Shown: positions 1 through 11,188, counted from the stretch's first letter. The stretch: DNA of 31,509 nucleotides from Arachnopeziza araneosa (GCA_003988855.1 QYAI01000229.1:1-31509), one strand, 5' to 3'. Program-made: numbers and translations. The notes: generated by a model not told the origin, from the sequence alone.

Positions 1-4
1 CGGC

Positions 5-100
5 ATGCTCACCCTCGGCTCAGGTTTAAGCAGCAGTTGCTCACGTTTGCAGACTAAAACGGAACCAGCGAAAGGAAAAATTAATACTGAGTCTAGAGGG
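5..100 (+). repeat. Dispersed repeat copy A (partner at 6215-6312)
   Basis: Bases 5-100 align almost without gaps to 6215-6312, sharing anchors such as ATGCTCA, GCTCAGGTT, AGTTGCTCA, GCAGACTA and GGAACCAGCGA. I judge identity at about three quarters by eye. Many differences are C/T or G/A transitions. The element may extend past the left edge of the window. It has no visible coding capacity, so it could be a transposon relic or a duplicated promoter segment. Confidence 0.65.
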
Positions 101-2022
101 ATGCGTAGATAAAGTAGACAAATACAGCCCACCATGGCCAGTGGTGCAGTAGAATCATAGCACAAGCCATCTTCCTGTCCCGGTCGCTGTATCTTTGTCG
201 CAAATTTCTTAACCTTCGCTGCAAACTCGGGATTCGTCTTAGGTTTGGTGGTGTATGGAGGATGTCCCCTGTCAATTTTATCGTATGGACCAGGTCGACA
301 AAGTTTCTGGTGGAGATGTAACAATCCCATATTATTTGGCAGAGGTGTATGACAAGAGCGAGAATCTTTACAGCGATGTGCATTGGCATGGCGTCGGTGG
401 TTCGTGAGGTTTGGCGTTCTCCAGCTTTGTTCAATTTAGCGCTGGAGTGGTTGTATTTGAGAGCAAATATATCAATCTGGATGAAGGAATTTCACGTTTC
501 AAGATCTATTCTTCTCGCAGTTTTGAGAGAGTCCTCTCAGCAGCAGGTGGTTTCTTTTACGTGCCATCTGACGTTTCAGTATAGGCACAGTGATTCATTT
601 ACAGATGTCTATGAATCATATCCTCTTTGATGAAATAAATAAGTAAATTTCACGTCTAGCCCCAATGATCGAGAGAAAGGTTTCTTGACTCGTTTGTGAG
701 ATGGAAATAGTCGATTGAGCATACGAATTTCCGAAATAATTTGACATCTCTGAGCATGTATCATCGATATCGATAATGAGGAAGGGGACTGTAAGAATCT
801 TGAGAAGAGCTCTTAACAGTAGTAAATTAGCATAGGTCAGTAATTTAGTCTAGACTTCGACGAGAAGGGGGGTTGAGGAAAAGTAAAGAAAGGGGATAAA
901 AGAGTTGGAGTCGTTTATAAGATTCAGAAACCCAAGTCAGATCAATGTAGGAGTACATGCATGCTACCTAGGAATGATACATCTTCTAGAAATGTAGTGA
1001 CAGTCAAAGTTTGCTTCTCGAGTGTCATACCAACGTGCATTAGTGATCAGTCATAATCAAGAATGTAATTGACGATTTGTTCGCAATTTCAAGTTTCATT
1101 GAGCTGGAATACAATTTTACTGCTCAATCTTTTCTCTCTTCAAGCAGTGTTATCCTTCTCTCACCCCTCCCACTTCACTTCTTCATATTCGCTATGTCGG
1201 GTCTCATCTTCATTTCCCTACGCCTTTTTTCCCTCCTCCTCTCCCACTTTCTCTCTCTTATCTTTATCCCTTCGTTTCCGGTACACATCAACAAACTCAT
1301 TAATATCTTGAATAATCTCACCCCTCGAAGGACATTCGTAAGCAAACGGACAACGGATAAGCATAGTTTCCCACCATTTTTTTTCTCTTATCTGCTTCCC
1401 ACAGTTTGTTATTATCATTTTGCGGAACACGTACTAGATTTTGGTAAGCCTCCAAGGTTCTAGAAGCTTGAGAGATGGAGGAAGATGGGTTATAGACGTC
1501 AGATGATATTCGACACAAAGCTGGTGATAAGGGTAAGTCTGGGGTCACTGAAGATTTTTCTGTGCAAATATAGTGAATCCCTGAACTTTGAGCTCGGGTT
1601 TGTTCTTGGGCATTTTGATATTAACAGGAGGGTTACAATACTCCTGAAGGAATTTTGGTTTTGGAGCTTGAAGTGAAATCAGTAGTTATATGCTCCGAGG
1701 GATTTGTTTCATTCATTGCGCGATCTCAAAACCAAAAGCTTCTGAATACTTTGGATGGTCTCGAATCATACAGAAATGATGCTTTATAGTGCAAATTATG
1801 ATAAGTTATAAAAAGAATCTATGGGAGTTATTGCCCATGCTTCATTTCATGTCCATACACGGCAAAACGCAATGAAATAAACCGCAATATTTACAGAACT
1901 TTTTCTTATGTTCCACCACTGAGTAATGTAGGCTAAATACTTCTTTCGGGCTTCAATTCTCTATCTCTCCAAATGCTATGTCGAAAATTTCTTGTCATAT
2001 TGCGGCTAGCACATAAGTAGAT

Positions 2023-2041
2023 CTACCTAGCTACTAGGTAG
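2023..2041. repeat. CTACCTAG hairpin in the ankyrin-HET promoter
   Basis: Arms CTACCTAG (2023-2030) and CTAGGTAG (2034-2041) are perfectly complementary around the 3-base loop CTA. Further copies or halves follow (GTACCTAG at 2042-2049, CTAGGTAGG near 2100, CTACCTAG near 2190). Such repeats are common in fungal promoters. Whether they bind a regulator is unknown. Confidence 0.5.
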
Positions 2042-2229
2042 GTACCTAGATTGAGTGACAGGATTTACGGTCACATGTTTCCCAGAAAGGCTTAGTGGCT
2101 AGGTAGGTCCACGGCGCGAGATGCCGACCTCGCCTCACTTCCTGAACAGCATCGTGAAGAGTAGCACACAATTCTGACAAAAGCTTTCTACCTAGCCTCT
2201 GGCCCCACACAATATCTCAAATCGAGGCA

Positions 2230-5200
2230 ATGAGCGACCGAGTCTTGCAGGGAAACGATGCCTACAAGAAGCTCAAGGATCGAGGTGCGCTGATGGACGT
2301 GGTCGACAATGCCGCTGCCACCAGCAATTTTATTGAGACTATCAAGAGGTTCTCTCGTCTACGGAAGACTAGTGACGAGGAACTTCAAGATATGCGTGAA
2401 GATAGCGAGGTATCGAGATATAGCAGTAATTTATCGAAGAACAAACTATTCGACTCGGAGGAATCCAAGATCAAATCCCTAATCTTCGAAGGTGTGGATG
2501 TAAACGCGTATGATATGCGTGGCGAGAATGCTCTGGTCATCATGACAAAAGCTTGGAGCGTAGCCTATTCCAGGACCACCTCGCCATTATTCTTAGGCAC
2601 TATCGAGTTACTTCTTGAATACGGGGCAGATCCGAACGCCAAGAATAGAGATGGTCGAACAGCGCTCTGGATAGCCATCAAAGCTGATCGTTCAACGGAC
2701 TCGGACCATACAGAAAAAGAAATTGAGTTACTTGTCAGAATGCTTGTGGACTATGGTGCCGACGTTCATCACGGCGCGCCTCTCCATGTTGCTGTTAAAG
2801 AGAAGGAAATAGAGGTTATACGAATCTTGCTTTCGAAAGGAGCCGAAATCGATGTACGGGTAAACAATGAAACGGCGTTATTTTCTGCGTTGCAATCTCG
2901 AAACTGCTTTAATTCTGAAAGAGACTTGCCTATAATCAAAATACTCCTGGAACATGGTGCAGATATCAAAAGTAACGAGGCAGAATTTCTGAGGGTTGCT
3001 ATATACCGTTGTTCCAAGTCGGTTGAATACCTCCTAGAGCATTGCTACGGCAAATTTGAGCCAGAGTTTTGCCATACCGATGAACGACTTGAGCTATGGG
3101 ACCACGCGAACAAAAAGAAAGTCATTGTATTGTCCAAGTCCGATACCAAATCTGTTGTGGTGGATAGTTTTCACATACCTGACAGAGAAGGAAGAGCAAC
3201 TTTCTTATCAAAGGAGATGAAAACCTTGACATTCAGGATTTTCAGACGCAATGGCCTCACTCCTAAAGTTAGAAGCACTTGCTTTTATTGCGGCAGATTC
3301 GAGAAGGAAGCCGTCGAGCGGCAATGGTTTGCGCATAGCCCTAACTCGAGCACTCTCCAACGAACAATAATTGATGGTTGCCTGATGTGTCGGCTCATCA
3401 AGGACTGTCTCCCTGATACATTTGGGGCTGTATCATTATATTATTATTCAGCAGACTCCATTTCAGGCTCTAGAAACTATTACGAAAGGATTATCGTTCG
3501 TTGCAAGATTCCAAGTGATTTCATCTATGGGGAGTTACGCTTGGCTACTGTTGATGGTATGTCGTCTGCAGGCGTCATCCTTTGCATAAGATTTGGAGAT
3601 TGTGCTGAAATTTCATGCAGACGAGATTTTAGGCCTTGTCACCCAAGCAAATGAGGATGATGGTCGGGGAACTAACTCAGAACCTTCATTGCAATTTGCT
3701 AAGCATTTGATGAGAACTTGTAGTACCCATCATGGAACTTCCTGTCAAGCGTTTCGTGATCAACCTCCTATCTTGCCGACACGAGTCGTCAATGTATCGG
3801 ATATCTCGAGAGATCCATGTCTGTTAACTAGCAATGGCCAAAGGGGATACTACACAACACTAAGTTACTGTTGGGGACGTGGTGCCAATCTATGTACCAC
3901 GTCACACTACCTAAAAAAATTCCAGAAGTCAATACCATTCCAGGAGATTCCAAAGACCATTCAAGAGGCAATCACGACAACTCGCAAGCTAGGCATAGAC
4001 TACCTGTGGGTCGACACCTTGTGCATACTCCAAGATTCCAAGGAGGACTGGCTTAGAGAAGCCAAGGCAATGGCCAACATTTATCGGAATTCCACTTTAA
4101 CGATTGCTGCAGCTGACTCCGAAGATTCTGGAGGAGGGTTGTTCCGGGAGAGAGTAAGGCTGAGAACACGTCCAGTTCAATTCGCCCCACAGGTCGCGCC
4201 TTTCTCAGAGAGCGGTTCCCGCGAGAGAGTATTGACGTTCGGTGATCGACAAGAGAGTAACGACGCGTTCAAACCGTTCTGTCGTCTTGATACCCGAGGG
4301 TGGGTGCTGCAGGAGCAGTTGCTGTCACCGCGCATTCTTAACTTTTCTTCGCAGGAGCTCTATTGGGAATGCCCCTCTCTCTTGGCATCAGAATCGTACC
4401 CAGCCGGTATCCCTCCGGACCACGATCGAAATCTTGAACGTCGTGCTTTTTCAGCCTTAAAATTGATGCTTCTGGAAACATCTTCGTTACCAAATAAAGC
4501 GAGAGCACATATGCTCTGGCAGCAACTCGTCGTTCTTTATTCCAGACGCCGTTTGACAAAGCAAAAAGACAAGCTTGTTGCTCTATCTGGTGCTGCTGAT
4601 CAAGTATCGAAGCTGCTGGATGATACTTTGCTGGTTGGGCTGTGGAAGAAATGGCTTTGGCGTGACCTACTGTGGGCTGTGGATAGGGAAACAGCTTTTT
4701 TATTCCATTCTGTTCCTTCCTCAAAAGCCTTCAAAGCCCCAAGCTGGTCATGGGCCTCGCTAACTGGGCCCATTCAATATAATTTCCCCGGAGGAACAAG
4801 TTATTTCCGATACAATTCTTGTATACAAGTTCTTCGCTACGGAGAAAAGGTCGACCAGGAATCGATGAACGTGTCGGGATTTATCGAGATGCGCGGAGCT
4901 ATGCTAGCTGTCATCGTCCAGAGTGATTCTCGCCCGGCACCGAACGTGGCCACTAAGATGCCATTTAGGAACGGGGGTAGGGATAAGAACGGGGGTAGGA
5001 ATGATGACATATTGGTACCAGCGTGGCTTATCACGCCCAAAGGAGGATCATCGCAATCATTTTCTGAAGCGTTCGGGAAGGAAGGCAGCTCCATGTCGGA
5101 AAGTACTTCCGAGCCTGAAGATTACCCAGGGTTTGAAGATGACTCAAAGTCTAAAGACAACCCAGAATCTGAGACCAACTCTAGAGCCGAAAGCAACCCG

Positions 5201-5464
5201 GATTCATTTTCCTGGTTTCCTGACACCGAGTGTGCAATCAGCGGACCCCTACAATGTCTAATCGTAGCTTCATCTCAATTATACATTATATTCCTTGTCT
5301 TAACCCCAACCGGACGACGACCAGATGAGTACTGCAGAAAGGGCTTGGCGTACTGGGATGTCTCCAAGGCTGAAAAGGCTCAAGAAGCTCTGGGACGACT
5401 TCCAGGGCAACCTCCACTCAGCTTTCTAGATGAGCTGAAATTCCAAATCATCACGATTGTGTAA
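2230..5464 (+). CDS. Ankyrin-repeat / HET (heterokaryon incompatibility) domain protein
   Basis: Two exons, 2230-3556 and 3621-5464, are joined by a 64-nt intron (GTATGT...TGCAG) that connects the two frames exactly and gives 1056 residues. Residues about 75-275 hold roughly six ankyrin repeats (motifs LLLEYGADPNAKN, LLSKGAEIDVR, LLEHGADI). Two CxxC pairs follow (C351/C354, C384/C387), as seen ahead of many HET domains. The HET core comes next: LSYCWG at 523-528, LWVDTLCILQD at 571-581, an IYRNSTLTIAA segment near 597-607 and RGWVLQE at 668-674. The usual downstream parts are present (LVALSG, APSWSWAS). Residues 931-974 are acidic and serine-rich, probably disordered. HET proteins trigger cell death on non-self recognition during hyphal fusion. 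The gene looks intact. Its order, ankyrin before HET, is unusual. The ligand is unknown. Confidence 0.9.
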
Positions 5465-6544
5465 ATCTCTTACAAGACAAGTCATTGGGGTGGTTATATG
5501 GTTTTCGGCACATATTTCTGCTCCAGATTCACTCATATTGTTCCAAAATTGACAGACGAACCTGAAAGATTGAATCGATGGAAATTACGCGCGCTGTTCT
5601 CATGATTTTAAGGACCCGAGATATCAAAGCTGGTAGTAAGTAGGCCAAGTAAATAGCATATATATATAAGGATGGCGTCCGTCAGATCACTCTCGCACAA
5701 GCCCTGGCTAGAAAAGATAATGAAATAAGGCTTCACTTAGCTTCAAGCACCTTCTTGCAGAGCTTTGCTTGTTAATGGCAAAATATCTGCTATGGATCCG
5801 CTATATAATCATTGAAGTAACGCCTATTACGTGTACTGAATATCCGATATCCTCTTCACGCTTCTCATGAGATGCAGCCACATATCATGTTCTTGCTCAA
5901 AAGCCGTGAAGTTAGTATCTAACTTGCCTTATATGACTAACTCCATATCAGGCACAGCCGAATGTTTCTTCTCCTCAAAAGTTGCATTGGTTTCTTCAAG
6001 CGTCTTGCCTTTGGTCACAACCTAGCAGGCAACTTAAAAAATTAGCAAGTGTTGTCATAACTCTAAAATCACCACAGAAATGAACGCTGGGGCGTGCGTG
6101 GAGGATCGAAATATAATATTAAGCTAGAGTGCAAAATCTACAATACAGGGTATTTTGTGCAATCAAGCACGTGACACAGAAGACTCAGGCTCTGCTCCGG
6201 CAAGATCACCATTTATGCTCATCCTCAGCTCAGGTTAAAGCAATAGTTGCTCATGTCGGCAGACTACAATGGGTGGAACCAGCGACAGAAAAAAGTAATC
6301 CTGAGCCTGGGGTACCCAACCCCACCTTTACTCCATCCCTACCATTCCTAAATAGGATTTACGGGCGGAACCGATCGATGAAGCTCCTTATGTTTTTGAT
6401 ACCGGGTTATCTAGAAGGACTGCAATTGATAACGAAAGAGCGAGTGCCGAATTTCTGCTCTACTTCTACGTCACCACTTTAGGAGTATAAGTTGAATCAA
6501 GTGTATATCCAATTTAATCTCAATTTATCTCGCATCGATGCAAT
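5465..6544. other. Intergenic region upstream of the dioxygenase
   Basis: No gene is recognised. The stretch holds an AT-rich run (ATATATATATA near 5659-5669), repeat copy B (6215-6312) and a CACGTG site. Plus-strand frame 6129-6482 (117 codons) runs across the repeat and has no recognisable domain. The last 200 bases are presumably promoter and leader of the dioxygenase gene. Confidence 0.55.
6215..6312 (+). repeat. Dispersed repeat copy B (partner at 5-100)
   Basis: Second copy of the repeat described at 5-100, lying 230-330 bases upstream of the dioxygenase start codon. At several sites copy A has C or G where copy B has T or A (for example CACCCTCGG against CATCCTCAG), as expected of repeat-induced point mutation or old deamination. 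Similarity fades after about 6312. A CACGTG core lies just upstream at 6168-6173. Confidence 0.65.
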
Positions 6545-7660
6545 ATGTCTTCTGCTATCACTAGCGCTTCAGATTCAATCTCAGCAGAAGAATTTACTAT
6601 TTTACGTCTCGACTCAGCTAAAGGCCCTGTCCAACGCAGAGTCAAGAAAACTCCTGTTAGAGATGCTAGATCAGACGAGATCCCAACAATTGATGTGTCT
6701 GGGATTTACAGTGCCTCTCTTTCTGAGCGACAGGCTGTTGCAGACCAAATCAACATAGCTGCGACAACAAACGGATTCTTCTATGTGAAGAACCATGGCG
6801 TTCCAAAGTCTATCATTGAAGCAGCTAGAACGTCAGCTACCGAATTCTTCCACCAACCTGAAGATATCAAGCAGCGTGCGAATGTAAAATTCACAAATGC
6901 GTTCAATGGCTGGAAGCCACCGAGAACACAGAGAATTAATAGGTCTGAATCCGTCGACTCTCGACAGGCATTTGCGGTCCGGTATAACCCCAAATACGAT
7001 CCACAGGCACCTTCAGATTTGAATGATATCCCTCCAGAGATTCTAAAGCTTCTAACCACGGATGATTGGTGTTGGGACCAGACATCAAATCTTCCTCACC
7101 TCAAAGCCGATGTACTCAAGTACTGGCAACACTGTCTCGACCTGTCTAGAGCACTGATACGCGCCTTCGCTCTGGCGCTATCATTACCAGAAGACTACTT
7201 CGATGCCAAGATCTCTTTCCCCGATGCCAATGTGGCAATCAACTTCTACCCCGCGGAACCACCGGGGCCAGAAGGACCGGAAGAACAAGTCGGCATCGGT
7301 TCTCACACCGACTTTCAACTATTCACTATCTTGTGGCAGGATCCTAGTGGCGGTCTTCAGGTCTTGACAAAGGAAGGACAGTGGCTGAATGCGCCGCCGA
7401 TCCCGGATACGTTTGTCGTCAACATCGGGGATTTTCTTCAGAGAGTCACGAATGATCGGTATATCAGTACTGTTCATCGGGTCAAGAACATCAGTGGGAG
7501 GGAGAGAGTCAGCATGCCCGTATTTTTTGGGTTCAATTTGAATGAGAGTTGTGGTGTGTTGCCAAGCTGTGTTGATGAGGAACATCCAGCGAAGTATGAA
7601 GAGATCTTGTGCAAGGAATGGGTTGGGTTGAGAATCAGAGCTATGCATAAGACGGACTAG
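6545..7660 (+). CDS. 2-oxoglutarate/Fe(II)-dependent dioxygenase (isopenicillin N synthase-like)
   Basis: Single exon of 371 residues. Residues about 46-160 form the N-terminal dioxygenase domain (IPTIDVSGI, then GFFYVKNHGVP at 77-87). The catalytic double-stranded beta-helix carries the iron ligands H254 and D256 (SHTDFQLFTIL) and H311 (STVHRV). R321 and S323 form the RxS pair that binds 2-oxoglutarate. NFYP (233-236) is also typical. Such enzymes hydroxylate, desaturate or close rings in small molecules using O2 and 2-oxoglutarate, usually in the cytosol. The substrate cannot be read from the sequence. The ATG at 6545 fits the family length. The stop lies 77 bases from the stop of the convergent 2EXR gene. 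All key residues are present. Confidence 0.9.
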   Translation: MSSAITSASDSISAEEFTILRLDSAKGPVQRRVKKTPVRDARSDEIPTIDVSGIYSASLSERQAVADQINIAATTNGFFYVKNHGVPKSIIEAARTSATEFFHQPEDIKQRANVKFTNAFNGWKPPRTQRINRSESVDSRQAFAVRYNPKYDPQAPSDLNDIPPEILKLLTTDDWCWDQTSNLPHLKADVLKYWQHCLDLSRALIRAFALALSLPEDYFDAKISFPDANVAINFYPAEPPGPEGPEEQVGIGSHTDFQLFTILWQDPSGGLQVLTKEGQWLNAPPIPDTFVVNIGDFLQRVTNDRYISTVHRVKNISGRERVSMPVFFGFNLNESCGVLPSCVDEEHPAKYEEILCKEWVGLRIRAMHKTD

Positions 7661-7737
7661 ATTGTCATGTAAACTTATACAATTAAGCTAGTAGGGGGGT
7701 TTCTCCCATGAAATAGCCATCCCCACTTAGATTTAAC

Positions 7738-8913
7738 CTAGTAGTACCAATTTCTCCAAAATTCCTCCCGGACCCTTTTCGGCTCCTCAATGACAAACCT
7801 AATGCTCACCAATCTCGCTTCTGGAATTCCTTTCTCCTTCTCTTCCTCACTCAAATCCTTCATATCAAATCTAGTCAGTAGATTGACGGCCTTGAAATCC
7901 CCCGTGACCTCCTGTCGCCCGTCTGTGTTTAGCCACTCTTCGATTCTAGGAAAATATCTTTTATACGACTCGACATTCAGCTCCCTGCCGAGTCTCGTAT
8001 CGCGCGGCCTATCTTCGAACCAAGGATCGTCAATCACAGCTCCACCATGAAAAACTCCATAAACGGACTCGTTACTGCAAAGATCCAGTCCATACTCGAG
8101 ACTGATTCTTTGTACACCTTTGAACTTCCTCAGTCTTTGCCGCAATAAGTCGCCCTTTATTTGACCGTTCGGTTCAGCGAGCTGATCGTAAATGAAACGA
8201 CCTTGCCACTCGAAACTGGTATCCCACAAGTCTCTTGCAATTGCAACGTGCCTCACCTTTTCAAGATCCTCGATAATCTCCTCGTTCAGCGGTGCCATCG
8301 CTGGCCGCCCCTCAGTCCACACCTGGCACTCCCACTCCGGGTCTAACAGCAGTCTACTCGTACCTTCAGGCCCAAAATAAATTATATCACCCCCTTCGAA
8401 ATCGAAATAAACGTTCTGCGTCCCGAATGCAAGCTTGTACCTCCTCAGAGCAACAGTGCGAGACTCACTACACGTTTTCAACGCAATAGGATTCTTGGAC
8501 TCGAAAACCCTCGAGAACAACAACCTTTCTGGCTCCATCCTCCGTTTCGTCTCCAGTGTCAAGACCCTCGGTCCTGGAAGCGAAAATTCCCAGATCTTTT
8601 CCCTGATCTCAAGCGGCAGCTTCTGAAACTGCGGGAAGGGCGTGATGTTTTTCAGAGCCGCGTTCTGAAGACGCTTGAGCTGCCTCTCGTGCGCAGCTTT
8701 ACGGCCTTCTGGGCTGCGTAATTGGGGAGGATCGGTTGCTTTTAGGCGTGCGATGAGGGTAATTTGGCGGCCACTGCGTGGAAGTGAGCGGCGACCGATC
8801 TCAGGGAGGAGGAAGCGCGCATGACATTTGGCCCATTTGCGAGGCGGGGGAGGATCAGTTGATTGGGCGGGTTTGTCGCGTTTTTTGGTAGGTGCTTTAG
8901 ATTTAGGTGCCAT
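7738..8913 (-). CDS. 2EXR domain protein
   Basis: Single exon of 391 residues. The 2EXR domain, an F-box-like fungal family of unknown biochemical role, is clear: FPQFQKLPLEIREKIWEFSLPGPRV spans about 93-117 in two parts (FPQFQKLP and LEIREKIWEFSLPGPRV), and TCSESRTVALRRY sits at 147-159. It is followed by the usual VYFDFEGGDIIYF strand pattern near 168-180. Residues 1-60 are rich in lysine, arginine and proline and could hold a nuclear signal. These proteins are lineage-expanded in Leotiomycetes and Sordariomycetes. Any link to ubiquitin ligases is only by analogy with F-box proteins. The gene converges on the dioxygenase, and its promoter region (8914-9293) has strong palindromes. No damage is visible. 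Confidence 0.88.
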   Translation of the reverse strand: MAPKSKAPTKKRDKPAQSTDPPPPRKWAKCHARFLLPEIGRRSLPRSGRQITLIARLKATDPPQLRSPEGRKAAHERQLKRLQNAALKNITPFPQFQKLPLEIREKIWEFSLPGPRVLTLETKRRMEPERLLFSRVFESKNPIALKTCSESRTVALRRYKLAFGTQNVYFDFEGGDIIYFGPEGTSRLLLDPEWECQVWTEGRPAMAPLNEEIIEDLEKVRHVAIARDLWDTSFEWQGRFIYDQLAEPNGQIKGDLLRQRLRKFKGVQRISLEYGLDLCSNESVYGVFHGGAVIDDPWFEDRPRDTRLGRELNVESYKRYFPRIEEWLNTDGRQEVTGDFKAVNLLTRFDMKDLSEEEKEKGIPEARLVSIRFVIEEPKRVREEFWRNWYY

Positions 8914-9129
8914 TATGAGATGGGGAGATTGGTGGTGCTGGAGAGAAGTAGGGCTTAGATCTTGGGGGGATTTAAAGGAGAGATGAATGGAAATGCTCCA
9001 GGCAGCGTTAGGCAGCTACACCGTATATCTGAGATCTTCAGGCTGCTGCGTTGTAAAGTCTACGAAGGAAAACACACCACAAATAAAACATACATAAGCG
9101 AGGTAGTACTCTTAAATGGTCAATTCGAC

Positions 9130-9158
9130 CTGCCTACCGACCTGAAGTAGGTAGGCAG
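9130..9158. promoter_or_regulatory. Inverted repeat upstream of the 2EXR gene
   Basis: CTGCCTACC (9130-9138) and GGTAGGCAG (9150-9158) are perfect 9-base arms around an 11-base loop, about 220 bases upstream of the 2EXR start codon. The position suits a regulator site, or a hairpin near the 3' end of the neighbouring monooxygenase gene. The binding protein is unknown. Confidence 0.45.
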
Positions 9159-9171
9159 TTCATCATATCAT

Positions 9172-9186
9172 GTGATGCATCACGTG
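9172..9186. promoter_or_regulatory. 12-base palindrome overlapping a CACGTG site
   Basis: GTGATGCATCAC (9172-9183) is a perfect palindrome, and it overlaps CACGTG (9181-9186), the E-box core bound by fungal bHLH factors. It lies about 260 bases upstream of the 2EXR start. Function is inferred from position only. Confidence 0.4.
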
Positions 9187-9293
9187 GTGAAGTCATTGCA
9201 TAGGCATATTCAGCTGTAGCCACCTTTAACTATGCGATTGCCTCTCAACTCTAATTAATCTCCGTCTAATTCAATATGCAGAATGAGTCTCAG

Positions 9294-11188
9294 TTATCCT
9301 GACTTGCCTACTGCGACCAGCAGGACTTTTTGGATCTCACCCACACTCACCCCTTGTACTCCTTGAGGCGGGCTTCTCCACGCCACAAACCCATCAGGTC
9401 TTACTAAAACTGCGTCACGCTCCCAGATAGCCTTGCAATGTGTTTCCTTAGGAAGGTGAATTGTAGTTATAGGAATGTTCAGATTTTTGGCCACGGCAGC
9501 GAACTCTTGTGAAGGCTTGCCGTCCTCAGTGAAATCGACAATGCTGAAATTGAGCCCGTATAAATCGAAAATGCTTGTTTTTCCATCAGACAGGAAAACA
9601 TGGGGTGCTCGAGCTCCAGGCCAGGTACTAGGAAAGTACTCCGTGATTGAAGTTGGAGGTTCCGAAACGGATGGGTCCGTTATGACAATAGGCGAATCAT
9701 TGTAACGATAGCCCATCACAGTTCCCGTTTGTTCGTGCATCCATCTTCCCTGCAAGAGCAGATCTTGCAATTCCTTTCGACAGTGCTGGCCATGTTCAGT
9801 GGTCGTATTCAGGTTCTCGAACCCCAATTCGTGTGCTTTTGTTAGCCATGGGATGATAACCTCCATAGTTGCTTTCTCAACCAAGCTAGTATTGAGCTCG
9901 GCAACTGGTCGTCGTTCTCGATTATAGGAATTTAGGAGGCCATTTCCTCCCCATCCCAGTAGAACCGCGGCCAACTTCCACGTGAGGTCATACGCGTCCT
10001 GGATTCCGGAATTGAGACCATGACCTCCAGCCGGAGTAAGTTGATGAGCTGCTCATACAACAATCGGTTAGATTGAGCACATAGAGCAGGAAGGGACCTT
10101 TACGTACCAGCATCACCAGCCAAGAAAACTCGACCTTTTTCAGACTGGAATGATTCTGCAATAGACAAGTCTGACTGCCATCTGCCGTGCACAATTACTG
10201 TGTCTACATTGATATCAAAAGGGCCACCTACTCCACCTAGTGATTCATTAACAAACTCCACAGGATCTTCCATCTGAAAGTCAACCCCAGGAGGGATCAC
10301 ACGATGCACAGTATACGTGTCGACTTCGTCCTGAGCAACGACCACCGCTCCAGTCAAGATCGTCAAGTGCCAAAAGTTACCATTGATTTGCATTTTGTCC
10401 ATGTCTTTTGATCTGAAGTGAACATACGCAAGGTTGAGCGGCCTTTAGAGTAGAATAATCAGCAAGCTGGAGCAATATGATTGATAAGAGAATAACGTAT
10501 GAATATATCGTGTACTCACAGTGAGCGCCTTGGTGATGTTAAGCCAATACTCAATCGAACTTGGCTACCAGCTCCGTCGCATCCAATTACATACTTGCTC
10601 TTGATGGCAATTGAGTTTCCTGATGGGTCAAGAACGGTCGACAAGACGCTATCATCGTTCTCGGTGAGTGATTCAAAAGAGTAGCCCCAGTAAGCATGAA
10701 CCAATGGCTCCTTTTCAACAAGTTTCTTGAGTATTGCTTCATATATAACCTGCGACTGCCGCATGTGTGGCTCCAGTGGATGAGAACCATCATTTGATTC
10801 TGCCCAAATCTTGCGCAACTCAGCGGGAGATGGCCTGTCCTGTTGATATGTAAGTAACAATCATCGAGAGAGAATATTTGCATACAATGATTGCTACAGG
10901 TCCAGCAACGTTTTTCTCACCAAGACCAGTCGTAAAGATTTCCGAAAACTTATAAGTTTCTGGAACGCCACGTGGTCTGAGATGGTCAATCAACCCGATT
11001 TGGCGGTATATCTCCATTGACCGATGGGAGGCGTATTCCATTTTCGGGTGGATGGTGGTGTGTGTGCTCTTTTCTATCACCACGCAGGCCTGTCCGAGCT
11101 TGGCAAGCCGATAAGCGGTAAACATGCCAACAGGCCCACCGCCAATGACAAGGACATCGGTCTCTGAAGGTATGTGAGAGGAATCCAT
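9294..11188 (-). CDS. FAD-dependent monooxygenase (aromatic-ring hydroxylase type)
   Basis: Four exons: 11188-10886, 10839-10520, 10442-10108 and 10048-9294, with introns of 46, 77 and 59 nt; the first two splice choices and the third (CTAAC branch near 10071) keep phase, giving 570 residues. The FAD dinucleotide motif GGGPVG is at 16-21. NDGSHPLEP (117-125) and the second FAD motif GCDGAGS (187-193) follow. GDAAHQLTPAGGHGLNSG begins at 317, where the aspartate contacts the FAD ribityl chain. The C-terminal 200 residues fit the thioredoxin-like fold of phenol-hydroxylase-type enzymes (LVRPDGFVAWRS near the end). The enzyme should hydroxylate a phenolic or polyketide-like substrate with NAD(P)H and O2; the substrate is unknown. 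The gene ends 380 bases from the 2EXR start, on the same strand. Confidence 0.88.

Larger units (their letters stand above)
1..2229. other. Intergenic region, no confident gene
   Basis: No reading frame here matches a family I recognise. Minus-strand frame 93-434 (113 codons) and plus-strand frame 349-630 (93 codons) overlap each other and lack recognisable motifs. Bases 1130-1280 form a pyrimidine-rich tract on the plus strand, so the lysine/glutamate-rich minus-strand frames opposite it are probably compositional. The first 100 bases belong to a dispersed repeat (separate entry). The last 210 bases before the ankyrin-HET gene carry CTACCTAG-type repeats and are presumably its promoter and 5' leader. 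Confidence 0.6.

Noticed and set aside
93..630. Overlapping frames on both strands (93-434 minus, 349-630 plus)
   Set aside because: No family resemblance, and the first runs into the dispersed repeat.
1218..1548. Minus-strand frames rich in lysine and glutamate
   Set aside because: They lie opposite a pyrimidine-rich tract, overlap each other in two frames and lack motifs.
4338..4724. 128-codon minus-strand frame inside the HET gene
   Set aside because: Antisense shadow of a well-supported coding exon.
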